In this document: piece after piece, positions 24,540 through 35,628 of the stretch
How positions within the stretch are numbered: position 1 is the stretch's first letter
Layout of the letters: each line of letters starts with the position of its first letter
Assembly (NCBI GenBank): GCA_016124495.1
Contig: WGNP01000005.1
Span: forward strand, 1-64,000
Direction of reading: 5' to 3'
From: Hyphomonas sp.
Lineage (GTDB): Bacteria; Pseudomonadota; Alphaproteobacteria; Caulobacterales; Hyphomonadaceae
Length of the DNA stretch: 64,000 bases
The notes under the pieces: generated by a model
What the model was told of the DNA's origin: nothing
Databases searched by the model: none
What the model saw: only the letters and a program-made list of their open reading frames with translations
Made by a program: the position numbers and the translations under genes

Positions 24540-25838
24540 ATGCGGGGCGGGGCTATGTGGCGCATTTACGGACCGGTTATCGCCGTCGCCATGCTGGGCT
24601 TCGTTGTTGCCCTGTTCCTGATGGACCCGGCGCCGCCCAGGACCATCCGCTTCGGCGCCGGCGCACCGGGCGGCGCCTATCATGCCTACGCGGAACGCTA
24701 CCAGCGCCTGCTCGCCGAGCAGGGCGTGGAGGTCGAACTGGTCGATACCGCCGGCTCGATCGACAATCTCCGCCTGCTCGAAGAAGGTTTCATCGATGTC
24801 GCGCTGGTACAGGGCGGTCTGACCGGCCTCACCGAGGAAAAGACGCTGCGCTCCCTCGGTGGCCTGTTCGAGGAACCGTTCTGGGTGTTCGTCCGCGAGG
24901 GCGTCCCGGTCGCCGATTTCGGCGATCTGATGGACCTGCGCGTCTCGATTGGCCCGGAAGGCTCCGGCACCCGCGCCCTCGCGACCTCCCTGCAGCGTGC
25001 GTATGGCGGTGACTGGGCCAACGGCGCCCGGCTGGCTATGCCGACCCGCGAGGCGCAAGCCGCCCTGCGCGCCGGAGACATAGACGCGGCCGCCTTCGCC
25101 GCCTCGCCGGACGCTGCCTATGTCCAGGCGCTGCTTCACGCAGAAGGGGTCCGGCTGCTGCCTTTTGACCGGGCCGAGGCCATTGCCCGGCGCGAGGACG
25201 GGCTCTCCTCCGTGATTCTGTTGCGCGGGGTCGCCGATATCGGCGCTGACATTCCGGAACGCGACGTTCCGCTCATCGCGGCCGTCTCGCAGCTGGTGGT
25301 GCGCAATGACGTTCACCCCGCGATCGAAGCCGTCCTGCTGGATGCGGCGCTGTCAATCCATTCGGACAAGAGCCTGTTTTCGCCCGCCGGCCGCTTCCCC
25401 AACGGCAACAACACCGATCTGCCGGTCAGCAAGCAGACTACCCGCTTCTACCGCGACGGGCCTTCCTTTCTCAGACGGTACTTTCCGTTCAGTGTGGCCA
25501 ACTTCCTGGACCGCGCCTGGGTGCTGGCCATCCCGCTACTCACCTTGGCTTTCCCGCTCGTGCGCGCGGCGCCGCCGATCTATCGCTGGCGTGTCCGGCG
25601 CCGGATCTACATCTGGTACAGGGACCTGCGGGCGCTTGAGGAAGAGGGCAGGGCCACACCGCCGGGCGAGCCGCGCATATCGGTCATCAGCCGGCTTGAA
25701 CGCCTGCAAGCCGATATCGGCAAGCTGGACGTGCCGCTCTCGTACAATGACGACCTTTACCGCCTGCGCAGCCATGTCGAGTTCGTGCGGCAATTGCTCA
25801 GCCTGGCAAGCCCCGCCTCATTGGTGAAGGTCACCTAA
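24540..25838 (+). CDS. TAXI-family TRAP solute-binding protein with C-terminal membrane segment
   Basis: A 432 aa protein related to TAXI-type binding proteins of TRAP transporters. The N-terminus is one membrane anchor (GPVIAVAMLGFVVALF). The binding-protein fold starts at IRFGAGAPGGAYHAYAERY and includes GSIDNLRLLEEGFIDVALVQ and SIGPEGSGTRALA. A second hydrophobic stretch (AWVLAIPLLTLAFPLV) and a basic cytoplasmic tail follow. The ATG at 24540 has GGAGG-type sites just upstream; the frame opens earlier at 24465. No TRAP permease gene is beside it, so an uncoupled, sensor-like role is possible. Confidence 0.82.
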   Translation: MRGGAMWRIYGPVIAVAMLGFVVALFLMDPAPPRTIRFGAGAPGGAYHAYAERYQRLLAEQGVEVELVDTAGSIDNLRLLEEGFIDVALVQGGLTGLTEEKTLRSLGGLFEEPFWVFVREGVPVADFGDLMDLRVSIGPEGSGTRALATSLQRAYGGDWANGARLAMPTREAQAALRAGDIDAAAFAASPDAAYVQALLHAEGVRLLPFDRAEAIARREDGLSSVILLRGVADIGADIPERDVPLIAAVSQLVVRNDVHPAIEAVLLDAALSIHSDKSLFSPAGRFPNGNNTDLPVSKQTTRFYRDGPSFLRRYFPFSVANFLDRAWVLAIPLLTLAFPLVRAAPPIYRWRVRRRIYIWYRDLRALEEEGRATPPGEPRISVISRLERLQADIGKLDVPLSYNDDLYRLRSHVEFVRQLLSLASPASLVKVT

Positions 25839-26043
25839 AGCAGGCTGGCGGCTTTAACCTCGGCCGTAAAGGTGCGCGACAAGGGTGCCTCCGTGCCGGA
25901 TGGCAGCACCAACGAGACCGTTGCCGCCCTGCCGATGGGCATCGCCGCTGCCCGCGGCGGCGGGCGTGGATTGAAGCCTTACGGCTGTCGCAGAACACAG
26001 CTAGAAGTCTCCTAAGGGCCGGTCAGGCGCTGAGGAGGCAAAC

Positions 26044-27213
26044 ATGAAAAAGATCACATCACTAGCAGTCCTTTCTATGCTGGCTGCCTGCCAGTCTCCG
26101 GCCGAACTGCCGCTGGCCGGAGATGTGTTTACCCCGAAGAGCGCGGATGAAGCGCTCGAGCCTTATTACCGGTCTCTGCCCGACGACTTCTATCCGCGCG
26201 CACCTGCTGGTCTGCCGCTCGACACGTCGAAAGCACTGACGCGGATCCTCGTCGCCTCCTGCCTGGATGAGGAAAAAGCCGCCGACAGCGTATCGTTGCG
26301 CTCCGTTGCCGCCGAGAGCGCGGACCTCTTCCTGATGATCGGCGACAATGTCTACGGCGACCGAGATGGCCCGGCTTACATGAACAACCAGCCCGAACTG
26401 AACGAACTGCGCGCCAGCTACGCCGACCTTGCTGCGCGCGAGGACTTCAAGGCCGTGCGCGCCAGGCTCCCCATGATGGTGGCCTGGGACGACCATGACT
26501 ACGGCGCCAACGATGCCGGCCGGGAATTCCCGTTCCGCCGCCTCGCCGAGCGCATCCACGAGCGTTTCTGGGGCCTTGAGAACGAAGACGTCGGCGCCTA
26601 TCCCGGCACGTACTACGCGCGCACTTTCGGTCCCGAAGGCCAGCGCACGCAGATCATCGTGCTCGACACGCGCTTCTTCCGCTCGGCGCTGACGCCGACC
26701 GATGAGTGGGGCAAGAAGGGCAAGGAGCGCTATATCCCCTCCGCCGATCCGGAACAGGATATGCTGGGCAATGACCAGTGGACCTGGCTGGAGAACCGGC
26801 TGCAGGACCCCGCCGACCTGCGCCTGATTGTATCCTCAATTCAGGTCCTGCCGACTGACGGCCATGGCTTTGAGGCCTGGGCGACCATGCCGCTGGAACA
26901 GCAACGCCTCTACCGACTTGTGCGCGAGACCGAAGCTGAGGGCGTCGTGTTCGTCTCGGGTGACCGGCATACCGGCTTTCTGTACAAGGACGATGCCGCG
27001 CTGCCTTACCCGGCGCACGAGATCACCGCCTCGTCCCTGAATGTCGCCTTTGCGGAGACGACCGCTGAGGTGGACCGCGCGCAGGTCGGGGAAGGGTATC
27101 CGCCGGAAAACTTCGGCGCGATCGGGATCGACTGGACGGCCGGGACGGTCAGCCTCGAGATCAAGGCGAACACCGGAGAGACCGTGCGCCAGATGACCGC
27201 TGCCTTCCGCTGA
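26044..27213 (+). CDS. PhoD-like (alkaline phosphatase D family) lipoprotein
   Basis: A 389 aa predicted periplasmic or outer-membrane-anchored phosphoesterase. The start at 26044 has GGAGG six bases upstream, and the signal peptide ends in lipobox LAAC. The metallophosphatase core shows MIGDNVYGD, the metal-binding WDDHDYGAND near residue 150, and VFVSGDRHTGF near 303. The family cleaves phosphomono- or diesters with bound metals; the natural substrate is unknown. The MFS gene starts 12 bp after its stop. Confidence 0.88.
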   Translation: MKKITSLAVLSMLAACQSPAELPLAGDVFTPKSADEALEPYYRSLPDDFYPRAPAGLPLDTSKALTRILVASCLDEEKAADSVSLRSVAAESADLFLMIGDNVYGDRDGPAYMNNQPELNELRASYADLAAREDFKAVRARLPMMVAWDDHDYGANDAGREFPFRRLAERIHERFWGLENEDVGAYPGTYYARTFGPEGQRTQIIVLDTRFFRSALTPTDEWGKKGKERYIPSADPEQDMLGNDQWTWLENRLQDPADLRLIVSSIQVLPTDGHGFEAWATMPLEQQRLYRLVRETEAEGVVFVSGDRHTGFLYKDDAALPYPAHEITASSLNVAFAETTAEVDRAQVGEGYPPENFGAIGIDWTAGTVSLEIKANTGETVRQMTAAFR

Positions 27214-27225
27214 TCCACAACACGC

Positions 27226-28467
27226 ATGTCAGGCTACAGGAACGTGATCACCCTGATCCTTGCGATCTGCCTGATGCAGGCGGCCGCAAGTTTTCTGGGC
27301 GTTATCACGCCGGTCGGGCTGACCGAACTTAAGGCCGGTGAAACCCTAACCGGGCTGATAGGCGCGGTTTACTCCGCGGGATTCATGGCCGGGGCCTGGG
27401 CCGGACCGTCTCTGATCGGGCGCTATGGCACCATCCGCCTCTATGCTGCCGCTGCGGCGTTCACGGCCGTTTGCGCGCTCGCGATGGGCATGGTACCCGG
27501 CATCGGTGCCTGGGGCGCCGCGCGCGCGTTGCAGGGCATCGGCTTCGGCCTCTTGTTTGCCAGCGCCGAAAGCTGGCTGGGCGAGGCCGTCCCGAAAGAC
27601 CGGCGCGGCGACATGATGGGGTTCTACTATTTCCTCTCGCGGATCGCCGGCCTGCTCGCGCCCTTCCTCGCCTTCGGACTTTCGGCGCTCGATCCGCGCG
27701 GCCTCAACTGGGTGTCGATCCTGCTCTGCATGTCGCTCGTGCCGCTGTGCCTGACACGGCAGGAAGAGCCTGCGCCGCCCGCCCGCGAAGTTATGCGTCC
27801 GATGGATCTTTTCCGGCTGGCCCCGTCGGCTGTGACCGGGTGCTTTCTCGCGGGCCTGCTCAATACAGGCACTCTGGCCCTCCTGCCAACCTGGACCAGC
27901 ACATTCGAGATCGGCGGGGGCGGAACCAGTGCTGCGGCCTGGGCAGCCGCGGCCGCGGCAGCCGGCGCGCTGCTGGTGCAATGGCCTGCGGGGCGGATTT
28001 CGGACCGGGTGGAGCGGCGCCTCGTGGTCGCCGGCCTGTCCCTGTTCTCGGGCGCAGCGGCGCTGGCGCTGGCGGCCGGGGCGACGCGGTTCAGCGAACC
28101 GGTTGTGCTTATCCTGCTGGGCCTTTGGGGTGCGGGCGCCTTTACGTTCTATGGCGTCTGCGCAGCCCACGCGATCGACCGCGCCGGGCCAGGCCGGATT
28201 CCTCAGGTGATGAGCGGCATCCTGTTCGTCTGGGCAGCGGGTTCAGTGGCCGGGCCCGTAATGTCCGGCGTCGCGATGAGCCTCGGCGGGCCGCAGGCCC
28301 TGTTCGGCCTTGCCGCAGCCGGCCTGTTCCTGCTGGCCGGTATCATGCTGGTGCGCAGCCGCGTCCGTGCGCGGCCCGAGACGGTCGCGCCGGAGGCCTT
28401 CATGCCCGCCGAAGCCCCGTCGGTCGCCGTGCCCGCCCCCGGGCCGTCTGCTGCGGAGCGGACCTGA
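27226..28467 (+). CDS. MFS transporter, 12-TM
   Basis: A 413 aa inner-membrane carrier of the major facilitator superfamily. Twelve hydrophobic segments can be traced, with the loop 2-3 motif GRYGTIR and GRISDRVERR in the second half. It resembles the YcaD-type subgroup (SAESWLGEAVPKDRRGDMMGFY is characteristic). It follows the PhoD-like gene by 12 bp, so one operon is likely. The substrate is unknown. Confidence 0.85.
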   Translation: MSGYRNVITLILAICLMQAAASFLGVITPVGLTELKAGETLTGLIGAVYSAGFMAGAWAGPSLIGRYGTIRLYAAAAAFTAVCALAMGMVPGIGAWGAARALQGIGFGLLFASAESWLGEAVPKDRRGDMMGFYYFLSRIAGLLAPFLAFGLSALDPRGLNWVSILLCMSLVPLCLTRQEEPAPPAREVMRPMDLFRLAPSAVTGCFLAGLLNTGTLALLPTWTSTFEIGGGGTSAAAWAAAAAAAGALLVQWPAGRISDRVERRLVVAGLSLFSGAAALALAAGATRFSEPVVLILLGLWGAGAFTFYGVCAAHAIDRAGPGRIPQVMSGILFVWAAGSVAGPVMSGVAMSLGGPQALFGLAAAGLFLLAGIMLVRSRVRARPETVAPEAFMPAEAPSVAVPAPGPSAAERT

Positions 28468-28588
28468 GACGGTTGAACTCCGGGGTCCGGAATTCGCCCC
28501 ACGCGGTAGCGGGCAGAAGGATTAACCGGCCCCGAGATACCCCTGCGGTAATCTGGTTTTCTGGGTCCAAATACTTATACCCAGCGTG

Positions 28589-28616
28589 TTGCAGGCCCCG
28601 CCGTTGTTGGTATACA
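28589..28616 (+). promoter_or_regulatory. Possible sigma-70 promoter for sucCDAB
   Basis: TTGCAG (28589-28594) and TATACA (28611-28616) with a 16-base spacer lie about 70 bp before sucC, in the 219 bp gene-free gap after the MFS gene. The match is moderate and untested. I see nothing else in that gap. Confidence 0.35.
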
Positions 28617-28686
28617 GCGGCGCGAACCATAGGGATGACGGGCTGGCGAAGGGCGACCAGACTTCGCATCCAACAGGGAAAACTCC

Positions 28687-29880
28687 ATGAACATTCACGA
28701 ATACCAGGCCAAGGCGCTGCTGAAGTCCTTCGGTGCGCCGGTTGCCGAAGGCGTCCCTGTACTGTCGCTGGCGGACGTCCAGAAAGCCGTTGATTTGCTG
28801 CCCGGCCCGCTCTGGGTCGTGAAGAGCCAGATCCACGCCGGCGGGCGCGGCAAGGGCAAGTTCATCGAGAAGGAAGCTGGCGAGAAGGGCGGCGTGCGCC
28901 TCGCCTTCTCGAAGGAAGACGTGAAGAAGCATGCCGAAGCGATGCTCGGCAAACACCTCGTGACCGCGCAGACATCTGCCGCCGGCAAACAGGTAAACCG
29001 CCTCTATGTGGAAGACGGCGCTGACATCGACAAGGAACTCTACCTCTCGATCCTTGTCGACCGTTCTACCTCAAACGTGGCTTTCGTTGTCTCGACCGAA
29101 GGCGGGATGGACATCGAGGCCGTCGCGCATGACACGCCGGAAAAAATCCTCACCGTGCAGATCGATCCGCTGGTCGGCGTGACGCCTGCGGATGCCCAGA
29201 AGCTCAATGCCGCGCTGCACCTCACCGGCACCGCAGCAGCAGACGGCCTGAAGCTCTTCCCGATCCTCTACAGGGCCTTCACCGAGAAGGACATGGCGAT
29301 GCTGGAGGTGAACCCCCTCATCGTGATGAAGGACGGCCACCTGCGTGTACTCGACGCAAAGGTCTCGTTCGACGGCAATGCGATCTTCCGCCACCCGGAT
29401 GTCGCCGCCCTCAAGGATGAAACCGAGCAGGACGCCAAGGAACTCGAAGCGGCTGAATGGGACCTTGCCTATATCGCGCTCGACGGCACGATCGGCTGCA
29501 TGGTCAACGGCGCCGGTCTCGCCATGGCGACCATGGACATCATCAAGCTCTACGGCGAAGAGCCCGCGAACTTCTGCGATGTCGGCGGCGGCGCCGGCAA
29601 GGAGAAGGTGGCAGCCGCCTTCAAGATCATCATGAAGGACCCCAACGTGAAGGGCATCCTCGTGAACATCTTCGGCGGCATCATGAAATGCGATGTCATC
29701 GCTGAAGGCGTGATCGCAGCCGTGAAGGAAACCAACCTCTCCGTTCCGCTGGTCGTGCGCCTCGAAGGCACGAACGTCGAACTCGGCAAGAAGATCATCC
29801 GCGAAAGCGGCCTCAACGTCATCTCCGCAGACGATCTCGACGATGCGGCCCAGAAAATTGTTAAAGCGGTGCGGGGTTAA
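28687..29880 (+). CDS. sucC: Succinyl-CoA synthetase beta subunit
   Basis: With SucD it interconverts succinyl-CoA and succinate with substrate-level phosphorylation in the TCA cycle. The 397 aa ATP-grasp subunit starts [16 protein letters not shown] and has [25 protein letters not shown] and the Gly-rich [16 protein letters not shown] that contacts the phospho-His helix. First gene of sucC-sucD-sucA-sucB; sucD follows after 5 bp. Confidence 0.98.
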   Translation: MNIHEYQAKALLKSFGAPVAEGVPVLSLADVQKAVDLLPGPLWVVKSQIHAGGRGKGKFIEKEAGEKGGVRLAFSKEDVKKHAEAMLGKHLVTAQTSAAGKQVNRLYVEDGADIDKELYLSILVDRSTSNVAFVVSTEGGMDIEAVAHDTPEKILTVQIDPLVGVTPADAQKLNAALHLTGTAAADGLKLFPILYRAFTEKDMAMLEVNPLIVMKDGHLRVLDAKVSFDGNAIFRHPDVAALKDETEQDAKELEAAEWDLAYIALDGTIGCMVNGAGLAMATMDIIKLYGEEPANFCDVGGGAGKEKVAAAFKIIMKDPNVKGILVNIFGGIMKCDVIAEGVIAAVKETNLSVPLVVRLEGTNVELGKKIIRESGLNVISADDLDDAAQKIVKAVRG

Positions 29881-29885
29881 GCGTC

Positions 29886-30788
29886 ATGTCCATTCTGATC
29901 GACAAGAACACGAAAGTCCTGACGCAGGGCATGACCGGCAATACCGGCTCGTTCCATACCAGTCAGGCACTTGAATATTACGGAACGAAGATGGTCGGCG
30001 GCATCAACCCCAAGAAGGGCGGTGAGATGTGGACGGCGGCGAATGGCACGCAACTGCCGATCTTCACGAGCGTCGCCGAAGGCAAGGCCAAGACCGGCGC
30101 AACTGCGTCTGTGGTCTACGTTCCTCCAGCAGGTGCAGCGGCGGCCATCGAGGAAGCGATTGACGCAGAAATCCCGCTGATCGTCTGCATAACCGAAGGC
30201 GTGCCCGTCATGGACATGGTCCGCGTCAAGGCAAAGCTGATGAAATCGAAGTCGCGCCTGATCGGGCCGAACTGCCCCGGCATCATCACCGCCAACGAAT
30301 GCAAGATCGGCATCATGCCGGGCTCCATCTTCAAGAAGGGCTCTGTCGGCATCGTCTCGCGCTCCGGCACGCTGACCTATGAAGCCGTGTTCCAGACCAC
30401 CAATGCCGGCCTCGGCCAGACCACGGCTGTCGGCATCGGCGGCGACCCGGTCAAGGGCACCGAGTTCATCGACATGCTCGAGATGTTCCTCGCCGACGAC
30501 GAGACAAAATCGATCATCATGATCGGCGAAATCGGCGGTTCTGCTGAAGAGGAAGCCGCGCAGTTCCTGATCGACGAGGCCAGGCGTGGCCGCAAGAAAC
30601 CGATGGCGGGCTTCATCGCAGGCCGCACGGCGCCCAAGGGCCGCACGATGGGCCATGCTGGTGCCATCGTGTCTGGCGGGAAGGGCGATGCTGAGTCAAA
30701 GATTGCAGCGATGGAAGCTGCGGGAATCCGTGTAAGCCCAAGCCCGGCACGTCTTGGTACGACGCTGGTCGAAGTGTTAAAGGGTTAG
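29886..30788 (+). CDS. sucD: Succinyl-CoA synthetase alpha subunit
   Basis: The CoA-binding subunit carrying the transient phosphohistidine. 300 aa: N-terminal [17 protein letters not shown], the CoA/Rossmann part with [18 protein letters not shown], and the active-site [17 protein letters not shown] near residue 246, where His is phosphorylated. It is in the sucCDAB block, between sucC (5 bp) and sucA (146 bp). Confidence 0.98.
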   Translation: MSILIDKNTKVLTQGMTGNTGSFHTSQALEYYGTKMVGGINPKKGGEMWTAANGTQLPIFTSVAEGKAKTGATASVVYVPPAGAAAAIEEAIDAEIPLIVCITEGVPVMDMVRVKAKLMKSKSRLIGPNCPGIITANECKIGIMPGSIFKKGSVGIVSRSGTLTYEAVFQTTNAGLGQTTAVGIGGDPVKGTEFIDMLEMFLADDETKSIIMIGEIGGSAEEEAAQFLIDEARRGRKKPMAGFIAGRTAPKGRTMGHAGAIVSGGKGDAESKIAAMEAAGIRVSPSPARLGTTLVEVLKG

Positions 30789-30934
30789 AACAACCCTCGT
30801 CGTTTGGCCTGCAGCCGTGATTGCCTGAAAGCGATGCGGCGGCGGGCGGGGCTCTGCACCCCGGAACCTGCAGGCGGCATCATCCGCCCCCAAATGCTTG
30901 CCGGGGGCGGCAGCTCTGGAAGGATGAATTTGAA

Positions 30935-33900
30935 ATGGCAGACGATGGCAGCCCGGTGAACGGCCCGCGCAGCTCCGGCAACACCGCGATGCTGGAGACC
31001 GCGTTCCTCTACGGGGGCTCGGCGCTCTGGCTCGAACAGATGCAGGCGGCCTACGCGAAGGATCCCTCGTCGGTGCCGGAAAGCTGGCGCGCCTTCTTTG
31101 CCGAACTCGGCGATGACGCGGCCAGTGCTACCACGAACGCCAGGGGTGCCAGCTGGAAACGCGAAGGCTGGCCTCAGGCCAAATCCGGCGACGATGTTGC
31201 CGCCTTCGACGGCAACTGGGCCGCTCTGGAGCCGAAGCTCGAGGGGAAGATCAAGGCTGTCAATCCGGCGGCTGCACCGGCCGACATTTCGCAATCGGTG
31301 AAGGACTCCATCCGCGCGATCATGATGATCCGCGCCTACCGCATCCGCGGCCACTTAGCCGCTCAGCTCGATCCGCTGCGCCTGTCGAACTTCGGCGAAC
31401 AGCCCGAACTCGACCCCGCGACTTACGGCTTCAAGCCGGAAGACCGCGACCGTCCGATCTTCATCGACAACGTGCTCGGCCTCGAGCGCGCCACCGTCAA
31501 CCAGATGCTGGAGATCCTGAAGCGCACCTATTGCTCGACGCTCGGCATCGAGTTCATGCATATTTCCGATCCCGCCGAGAAAGCCTGGCTGCAGGAACGG
31601 ATCGAAGGCCCGGACAAGGGCGTCGCGTTCACCCGCGAAGGCAAGTTTGCGATCCTCCGCAAGCTGATCGAAGCGGAAACCTTTGAGCGCTTCCTGCACA
31701 AGCGCTTCCCGGGCACCAAACGCTTCGGTCTCGATGGCGGCGAAGCCGCCGTGCCGGCGCTGGAGCAGATCATCAAGCGCGGCGGCGCGCTCGGCGTCAA
31801 CGAGATCGTCGTCGGCATGCCGCACCGCGGCCGCCTGAACATGCTCGCCGCCGTGATGGGCAAGGGCTATGACAAGATCTTCCATGAGTTCCAGGGCGGC
31901 TCCACGCAGGGCGCCGGTACGTTCGGCTCGGGGGATGTGAAATACCACCTCGGCGCCTCGTCGGACCGCGAGTTTGACGGCAATACGGTCCACCTCACCA
32001 TGAGTGCCAACCCCTCGCACCTTGAAGCTGTGAACCCGGTCGTGCTTGGCCGTACGCGCGCTAAGCAGTTCACGGAATCGCGCGAGAAGGGCAAGCTCGA
32101 CCGGACGGCGAAGATGCCCTTGCTGCTGCATGGCGATGCGGCCTTCGCGGGGCAGGGCGTCGTCGCTGAATGCTTCGCCCTCTCGGGCCTCCAGGGCTAC
32201 CGCACCGGCGGCACGATCCACTTCATCGTCAACAACCAGATCGGCTTCACCACGAGCCCGATGTATTCGCGCTCCTCGCCGTATCCGTCGGATGTGGCGC
32301 TCGCTGTCCAGGCGCCGATCTTCCACGTCAACGGGGATGATCCGGAAGCCGTCGTCTATGCCGCAAAGGTCGCGACAGAGTACCGTCAGAAGTTCTCGAA
32401 GGATGTTGTCATCGACATGTTCTGCTATCGCCGTTTCGGTCACAACGAAGGCGACGATCCGACGATGACCCAGCCGGTCATGTACAAGGTGATTAAGGAC
32501 CTTCCGTCGACCCGCGAAATCTATGGCAAGCGCCTCGTCGCCGAAGGCCTTCTGACGGCCGAACAGGTCGAGGCTCAGGTCAAGGAGTTCGAGGAGTTCC
32601 TCGAGAAGGCCTTCACTGCCGCCAAGGACCTGAAGACCAACAAGGCCGACTGGCTGGAAGGCCACTGGTCCGGCTTCAGCCTGCCGATCGATGACGACCG
32701 GCGCGGCAGGACGGGCGTCGCGAAAGCCAAGCTCAAGGAACTCGGCGACGCGATTACCCGCGTGCCGGACGGCGTTGATATCCACAAGACCGTCGAGCGC
32801 GTGCTCGCGCGCCGCCGCGAAAGCTACGAGACCGGCAAGGAAATCGACTGGGGCGGCGCGGAGCATCTCGCGTTTGCCAGCCTGCTCGACGAAGGCTTCC
32901 CGGTGCGCCTGTCCGGCCAGGATGTCGGCCGCGGCACTTTCGTGCAGCGCCACAGCCACATGGTTGACCAGACGACCGGCGAGCGCCACACGCCGCTGAA
33001 CCATATCCGCGCAGGCCAGGCGCCCTACGAGGTGATCGACTCGCTCCTCTCGGAGGAGGCGGTGCTCGGTTATGAGTATGGCTATTCGCTCGCTGATCCC
33101 AATACGCTGACCCTGTGGGAGGCTCAGTTCGGGGACTTCTGCAACGGCGCGCAAGTCTATTTCGACCAGTTCATCTCGAGCGCCGAGCGCAAATGGCTGC
33201 GTATGTCGGGCCTCGTGATGCTGCTGCCGCATGGCTATGAAGGTCAGGGCCCGGAACATTCCTCGGCGCGCCTTGAGCGCTTCCTGCAGATGTGCGCGGA
33301 AGACAACATGCAGGTCTGCAACCTGACGACGCCGTCGAACTATTTTCACGCCCTGCGCCGCCAGATCCACCGCGAGTTCCGCAAGCCGCTGGTAATCATG
33401 ACGCCGAAGTCGCTGCTGCGCCACAAGCTGGCCACCTCGACCATTGACGACATGAATGCCAAGTCGACCTTCCATCGCATCCTCTGGGACGATGCCGAGA
33501 CGCCCGGCCGGGAAGGCAAGGTGAAACTCGTCGCCGACAAGAAAATCCGGCGGGTCGTGCTGTGCTCGGGCAAGGTCTACTATGATCTCTTCGAGGCCCG
33601 CGAAGCAGCGGGTACAGACGATGTTTACCTGCTGCGCGTCGAGCAGTTCTATCCGGTTCCGCGCAAGTCGCTGATCACCGAGCTGAAACGCTTCACCCAG
33701 GCCGAGATCGTCTGGTGTCAGGAAGAGCCCCGCAACATGGGCGGCTGGACCTTCATCCGTGATGAGATCGAATGGTGCGCCGCGCAGGCCGGCTATGCCG
33801 AGCCGCGTCCGAAATATTCGGGGCGCCCGCCCAGCGCTGCCACCGCCACAGGCCTTCTCTCCAAGCACCAGGCCGAGCAGGCCTCTCTCATCAAGATCGC

Positions 33901-33943
33901 GCTGTCGCCTGATCCGCTGGACGACCGCAACGCCGCGTCCTGA
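30935..33943 (+). CDS. sucA: 2-Oxoglutarate dehydrogenase E1 component
   Basis: The thiamine-diphosphate subunit decarboxylates 2-oxoglutarate and transfers the succinyl group to the lipoyl arm of SucB. 1002 aa, full length. The N-terminal [41 protein letters not shown], and the ThDP motif region with [12 protein letters not shown] and [14 protein letters not shown] are seen; the transketolase-like C-terminal half has [20 protein letters not shown]. The ATG at 30935 has GGAAGGA upstream; the frame is open 38 codons earlier but those residues are not family-like. Confidence 0.97.
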   Translation: MADDGSPVNGPRSSGNTAMLETAFLYGGSALWLEQMQAAYAKDPSSVPESWRAFFAELGDDAASATTNARGASWKREGWPQAKSGDDVAAFDGNWAALEPKLEGKIKAVNPAAAPADISQSVKDSIRAIMMIRAYRIRGHLAAQLDPLRLSNFGEQPELDPATYGFKPEDRDRPIFIDNVLGLERATVNQMLEILKRTYCSTLGIEFMHISDPAEKAWLQERIEGPDKGVAFTREGKFAILRKLIEAETFERFLHKRFPGTKRFGLDGGEAAVPALEQIIKRGGALGVNEIVVGMPHRGRLNMLAAVMGKGYDKIFHEFQGGSTQGAGTFGSGDVKYHLGASSDREFDGNTVHLTMSANPSHLEAVNPVVLGRTRAKQFTESREKGKLDRTAKMPLLLHGDAAFAGQGVVAECFALSGLQGYRTGGTIHFIVNNQIGFTTSPMYSRSSPYPSDVALAVQAPIFHVNGDDPEAVVYAAKVATEYRQKFSKDVVIDMFCYRRFGHNEGDDPTMTQPVMYKVIKDLPSTREIYGKRLVAEGLLTAEQVEAQVKEFEEFLEKAFTAAKDLKTNKADWLEGHWSGFSLPIDDDRRGRTGVAKAKLKELGDAITRVPDGVDIHKTVERVLARRRESYETGKEIDWGGAEHLAFASLLDEGFPVRLSGQDVGRGTFVQRHSHMVDQTTGERHTPLNHIRAGQAPYEVIDSLLSEEAVLGYEYGYSLADPNTLTLWEAQFGDFCNGAQVYFDQFISSAERKWLRMSGLVMLLPHGYEGQGPEHSSARLERFLQMCAEDNMQVCNLTTPSNYFHALRRQIHREFRKPLVIMTPKSLLRHKLATSTIDDMNAKSTFHRILWDDAETPGREGKVKLVADKKIRRVVLCSGKVYYDLFEAREAAGTDDVYLLRVEQFYPVPRKSLITELKRFTQAEIVWCQEEPRNMGGWTFIRDEIEWCAAQAGYAEPRPKYSGRPPSAATATGLLSKHQAEQASLIKIALSPDPLDDRNAAS

Positions 33944-33975
33944 CCTTCCTCCAGCAATCCCTTCGGACTACGCCC

Positions 33976-35511
33976 ATGACAGACATTGTTGTACCCACGC
34001 TCGGTGAAAGCGTCACGGAAGCCACCGTCGGCCGCTGGCTGAAGGCCAAGGGCGATGCGGTTAAGAAGGACGACGTACTGGTCGAACTGGAGACCGACAA
34101 GGTGTCGGTCGAAGTCTCTGCCAGCGAGGACGGTGTCCTGTCGGATATCTCGGTGCCGGAAGGTGAAACGGTCGGCATCGGGGCCCTCCTGGGACGGATC
34201 AACGGCGCAGGGGCCGCTGTGGCAAAGCCCGCGCCCAGTGCCAAGCCCGCCGCAGCCCCGGCCCCTGTGCCGGCATCGGCGCCGGCACCGGCTGTGCCCG
34301 CACCGGTGGCAGCCGGCGGCGTGACCGATGTGAAAGTCCCCGTGATGGGCGAGAGCGTCGCCGAAGGCACGATCGCCTCGTTCAGCAAGAAGGTCGGCGA
34401 CAAGGTCAAGAAAGACGAGACGATCGCCGAGATCGAAACCGACAAGGTGGCGCTTGAAGTTCCTTCCCCCGCCGACGGCGTGATCGTCGAGCTGCTGGTC
34501 GCGCCAGGTGCCAGCGTGGCGCCGGGCTCGGTGATCGCGCGGATCGGTGCGTCGATGCCTTCTGCGGCCAAGGTGGCCGCCGAAGCCGCGCCTGCGAAAA
34601 CCATCTCGGCGCCTGCTGCCACGGGCACGGGTGAGCGCCCGGTCGCCCCGTCTGTGCGGCGCATCGCTGCCGAGGCGAATGTCGCCCCGGCCAGCATCCC
34701 GGGCTCCGGCCGTGATGGCCGCGCCACCAAAGCCGACGCCCTTGCTTATGTGAACCAGCCGAAAGTCCCCGCCATGCCTGATACTGAGGTCCGCCCACCC
34801 CGCGAAACCGGTCCGCGCGAAGAACGTGTGCGGATGACCCGCCTGCGCCAGACCATCGCCCGCCGCCTGAAAGAGGCGCAGGACACGGCTGCGATGCTGA
34901 CGACGTTCAACGATGTCGACATGTCCGCCATAATGGACCTGCGCAAGAGGCATCAGGATGCCTTCGTGGCCCGCCACGGCATCAAGCTCGGCTTCATGAG
35001 CTTCTTCGTGAAGGCGGTGACCAGCGCGCTGAAAGACGTGCCTGCCGTCAACGCCGAGATCGACGGACAGGACGTCATCTACAAGAATTATTACGACATC
35101 GGCGTCGCTGTTGGCACCGACAAGGGCCTCGTCGTGCCGGTTGTTCGGGGTGCGGATGAAATGTCCCTCGCCGACATCGAGAAAGCCATCGCTGCGCTCG
35201 GTAAGAAGGCGCGCGACGGTCAGCTGACCATCGGCGACCTGCAGGGCGGCACATTCACGATCTCGAACGGTGGCATCTACGGCTCGCTGATGTCCACGCC
35301 GATCCTCAACCCACCCCAGTCCGGCGTGCTCGGCATGCACCGGATCGAGGACCGCCCGATTGTCCGCAATGGCCAGATCGTCATCAAGCCAATGATGTAC
35401 CTCGCCCTCAGCTACGACCACCGCATTGTCGATGGCAAGGAAGCAGTCACCTTCCTGGTCCGCGTCAAGGACGCGCTGGAAGATCCGGAACGGATGCTGC
35501 TGGAAGTCTAG
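33976..35511 (+). CDS. sucB: 2-Oxoglutarate dehydrogenase E2 (dihydrolipoyl succinyltransferase) with two lipoyl domains
   Basis: It moves the succinyl group from lipoate to CoA. The 511 aa protein has two lipoyl domains: lysines in [11 protein letters not shown] near residue 43 and [11 protein letters not shown] near 158. Pro/Ala-rich linkers, a peripheral-subunit-binding domain ([14 protein letters not shown], then [14 protein letters not shown]) and the catalytic domain with [12 protein letters not shown] near the C-terminus follow. Most proteobacterial SucB proteins have only one lipoyl domain. Last gene of the suc block; no lpd follows, so E3 is encoded elsewhere. Confidence 0.96.
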   Translation: MTDIVVPTLGESVTEATVGRWLKAKGDAVKKDDVLVELETDKVSVEVSASEDGVLSDISVPEGETVGIGALLGRINGAGAAVAKPAPSAKPAAAPAPVPASAPAPAVPAPVAAGGVTDVKVPVMGESVAEGTIASFSKKVGDKVKKDETIAEIETDKVALEVPSPADGVIVELLVAPGASVAPGSVIARIGASMPSAAKVAAEAAPAKTISAPAATGTGERPVAPSVRRIAAEANVAPASIPGSGRDGRATKADALAYVNQPKVPAMPDTEVRPPRETGPREERVRMTRLRQTIARRLKEAQDTAAMLTTFNDVDMSAIMDLRKRHQDAFVARHGIKLGFMSFFVKAVTSALKDVPAVNAEIDGQDVIYKNYYDIGVAVGTDKGLVVPVVRGADEMSLADIEKAIAALGKKARDGQLTIGDLQGGTFTISNGGIYGSLMSTPILNPPQSGVLGMHRIEDRPIVRNGQIVIKPMMYLALSYDHRIVDGKEAVTFLVRVKDALEDPERMLLEV

Positions 35512-35525
35512 GGCCCATGATTATC

Positions 35526-35575
35526 GGAGGGAGCTGCGCTGAAGGGTCACTTCAGGGCAGCTCCCTCTTGTATTT
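35526..35575 (+). terminator. Intrinsic terminator of the suc operon
   Basis: GGGAGCTGC (35529-35537) pairs with GCAGCTCCC (35557-35565), and CTGAAG (35539-35544) with CTTCAG (35550-35555) inside it, leaving a 5-base loop. A T-rich stretch (CTTGTATTTT) follows. It starts 15 bp after the sucB stop, so it should end transcription before the GST gene. Confidence 0.85.
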
Positions 35576-35628
35576 TCCGCGGAACGCCGGACCTTAGGCG
35601 CAAGAGCGATCAACGCGGGAGAAGCAAG

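Noticed and set aside
31355-33868. Long open frame (837 codons) on the minus strand over sucA
   Set aside because: It is the exact antisense of sucA, a full-length known gene; long antisense frames are common in high-GC DNA and this one has no family features.
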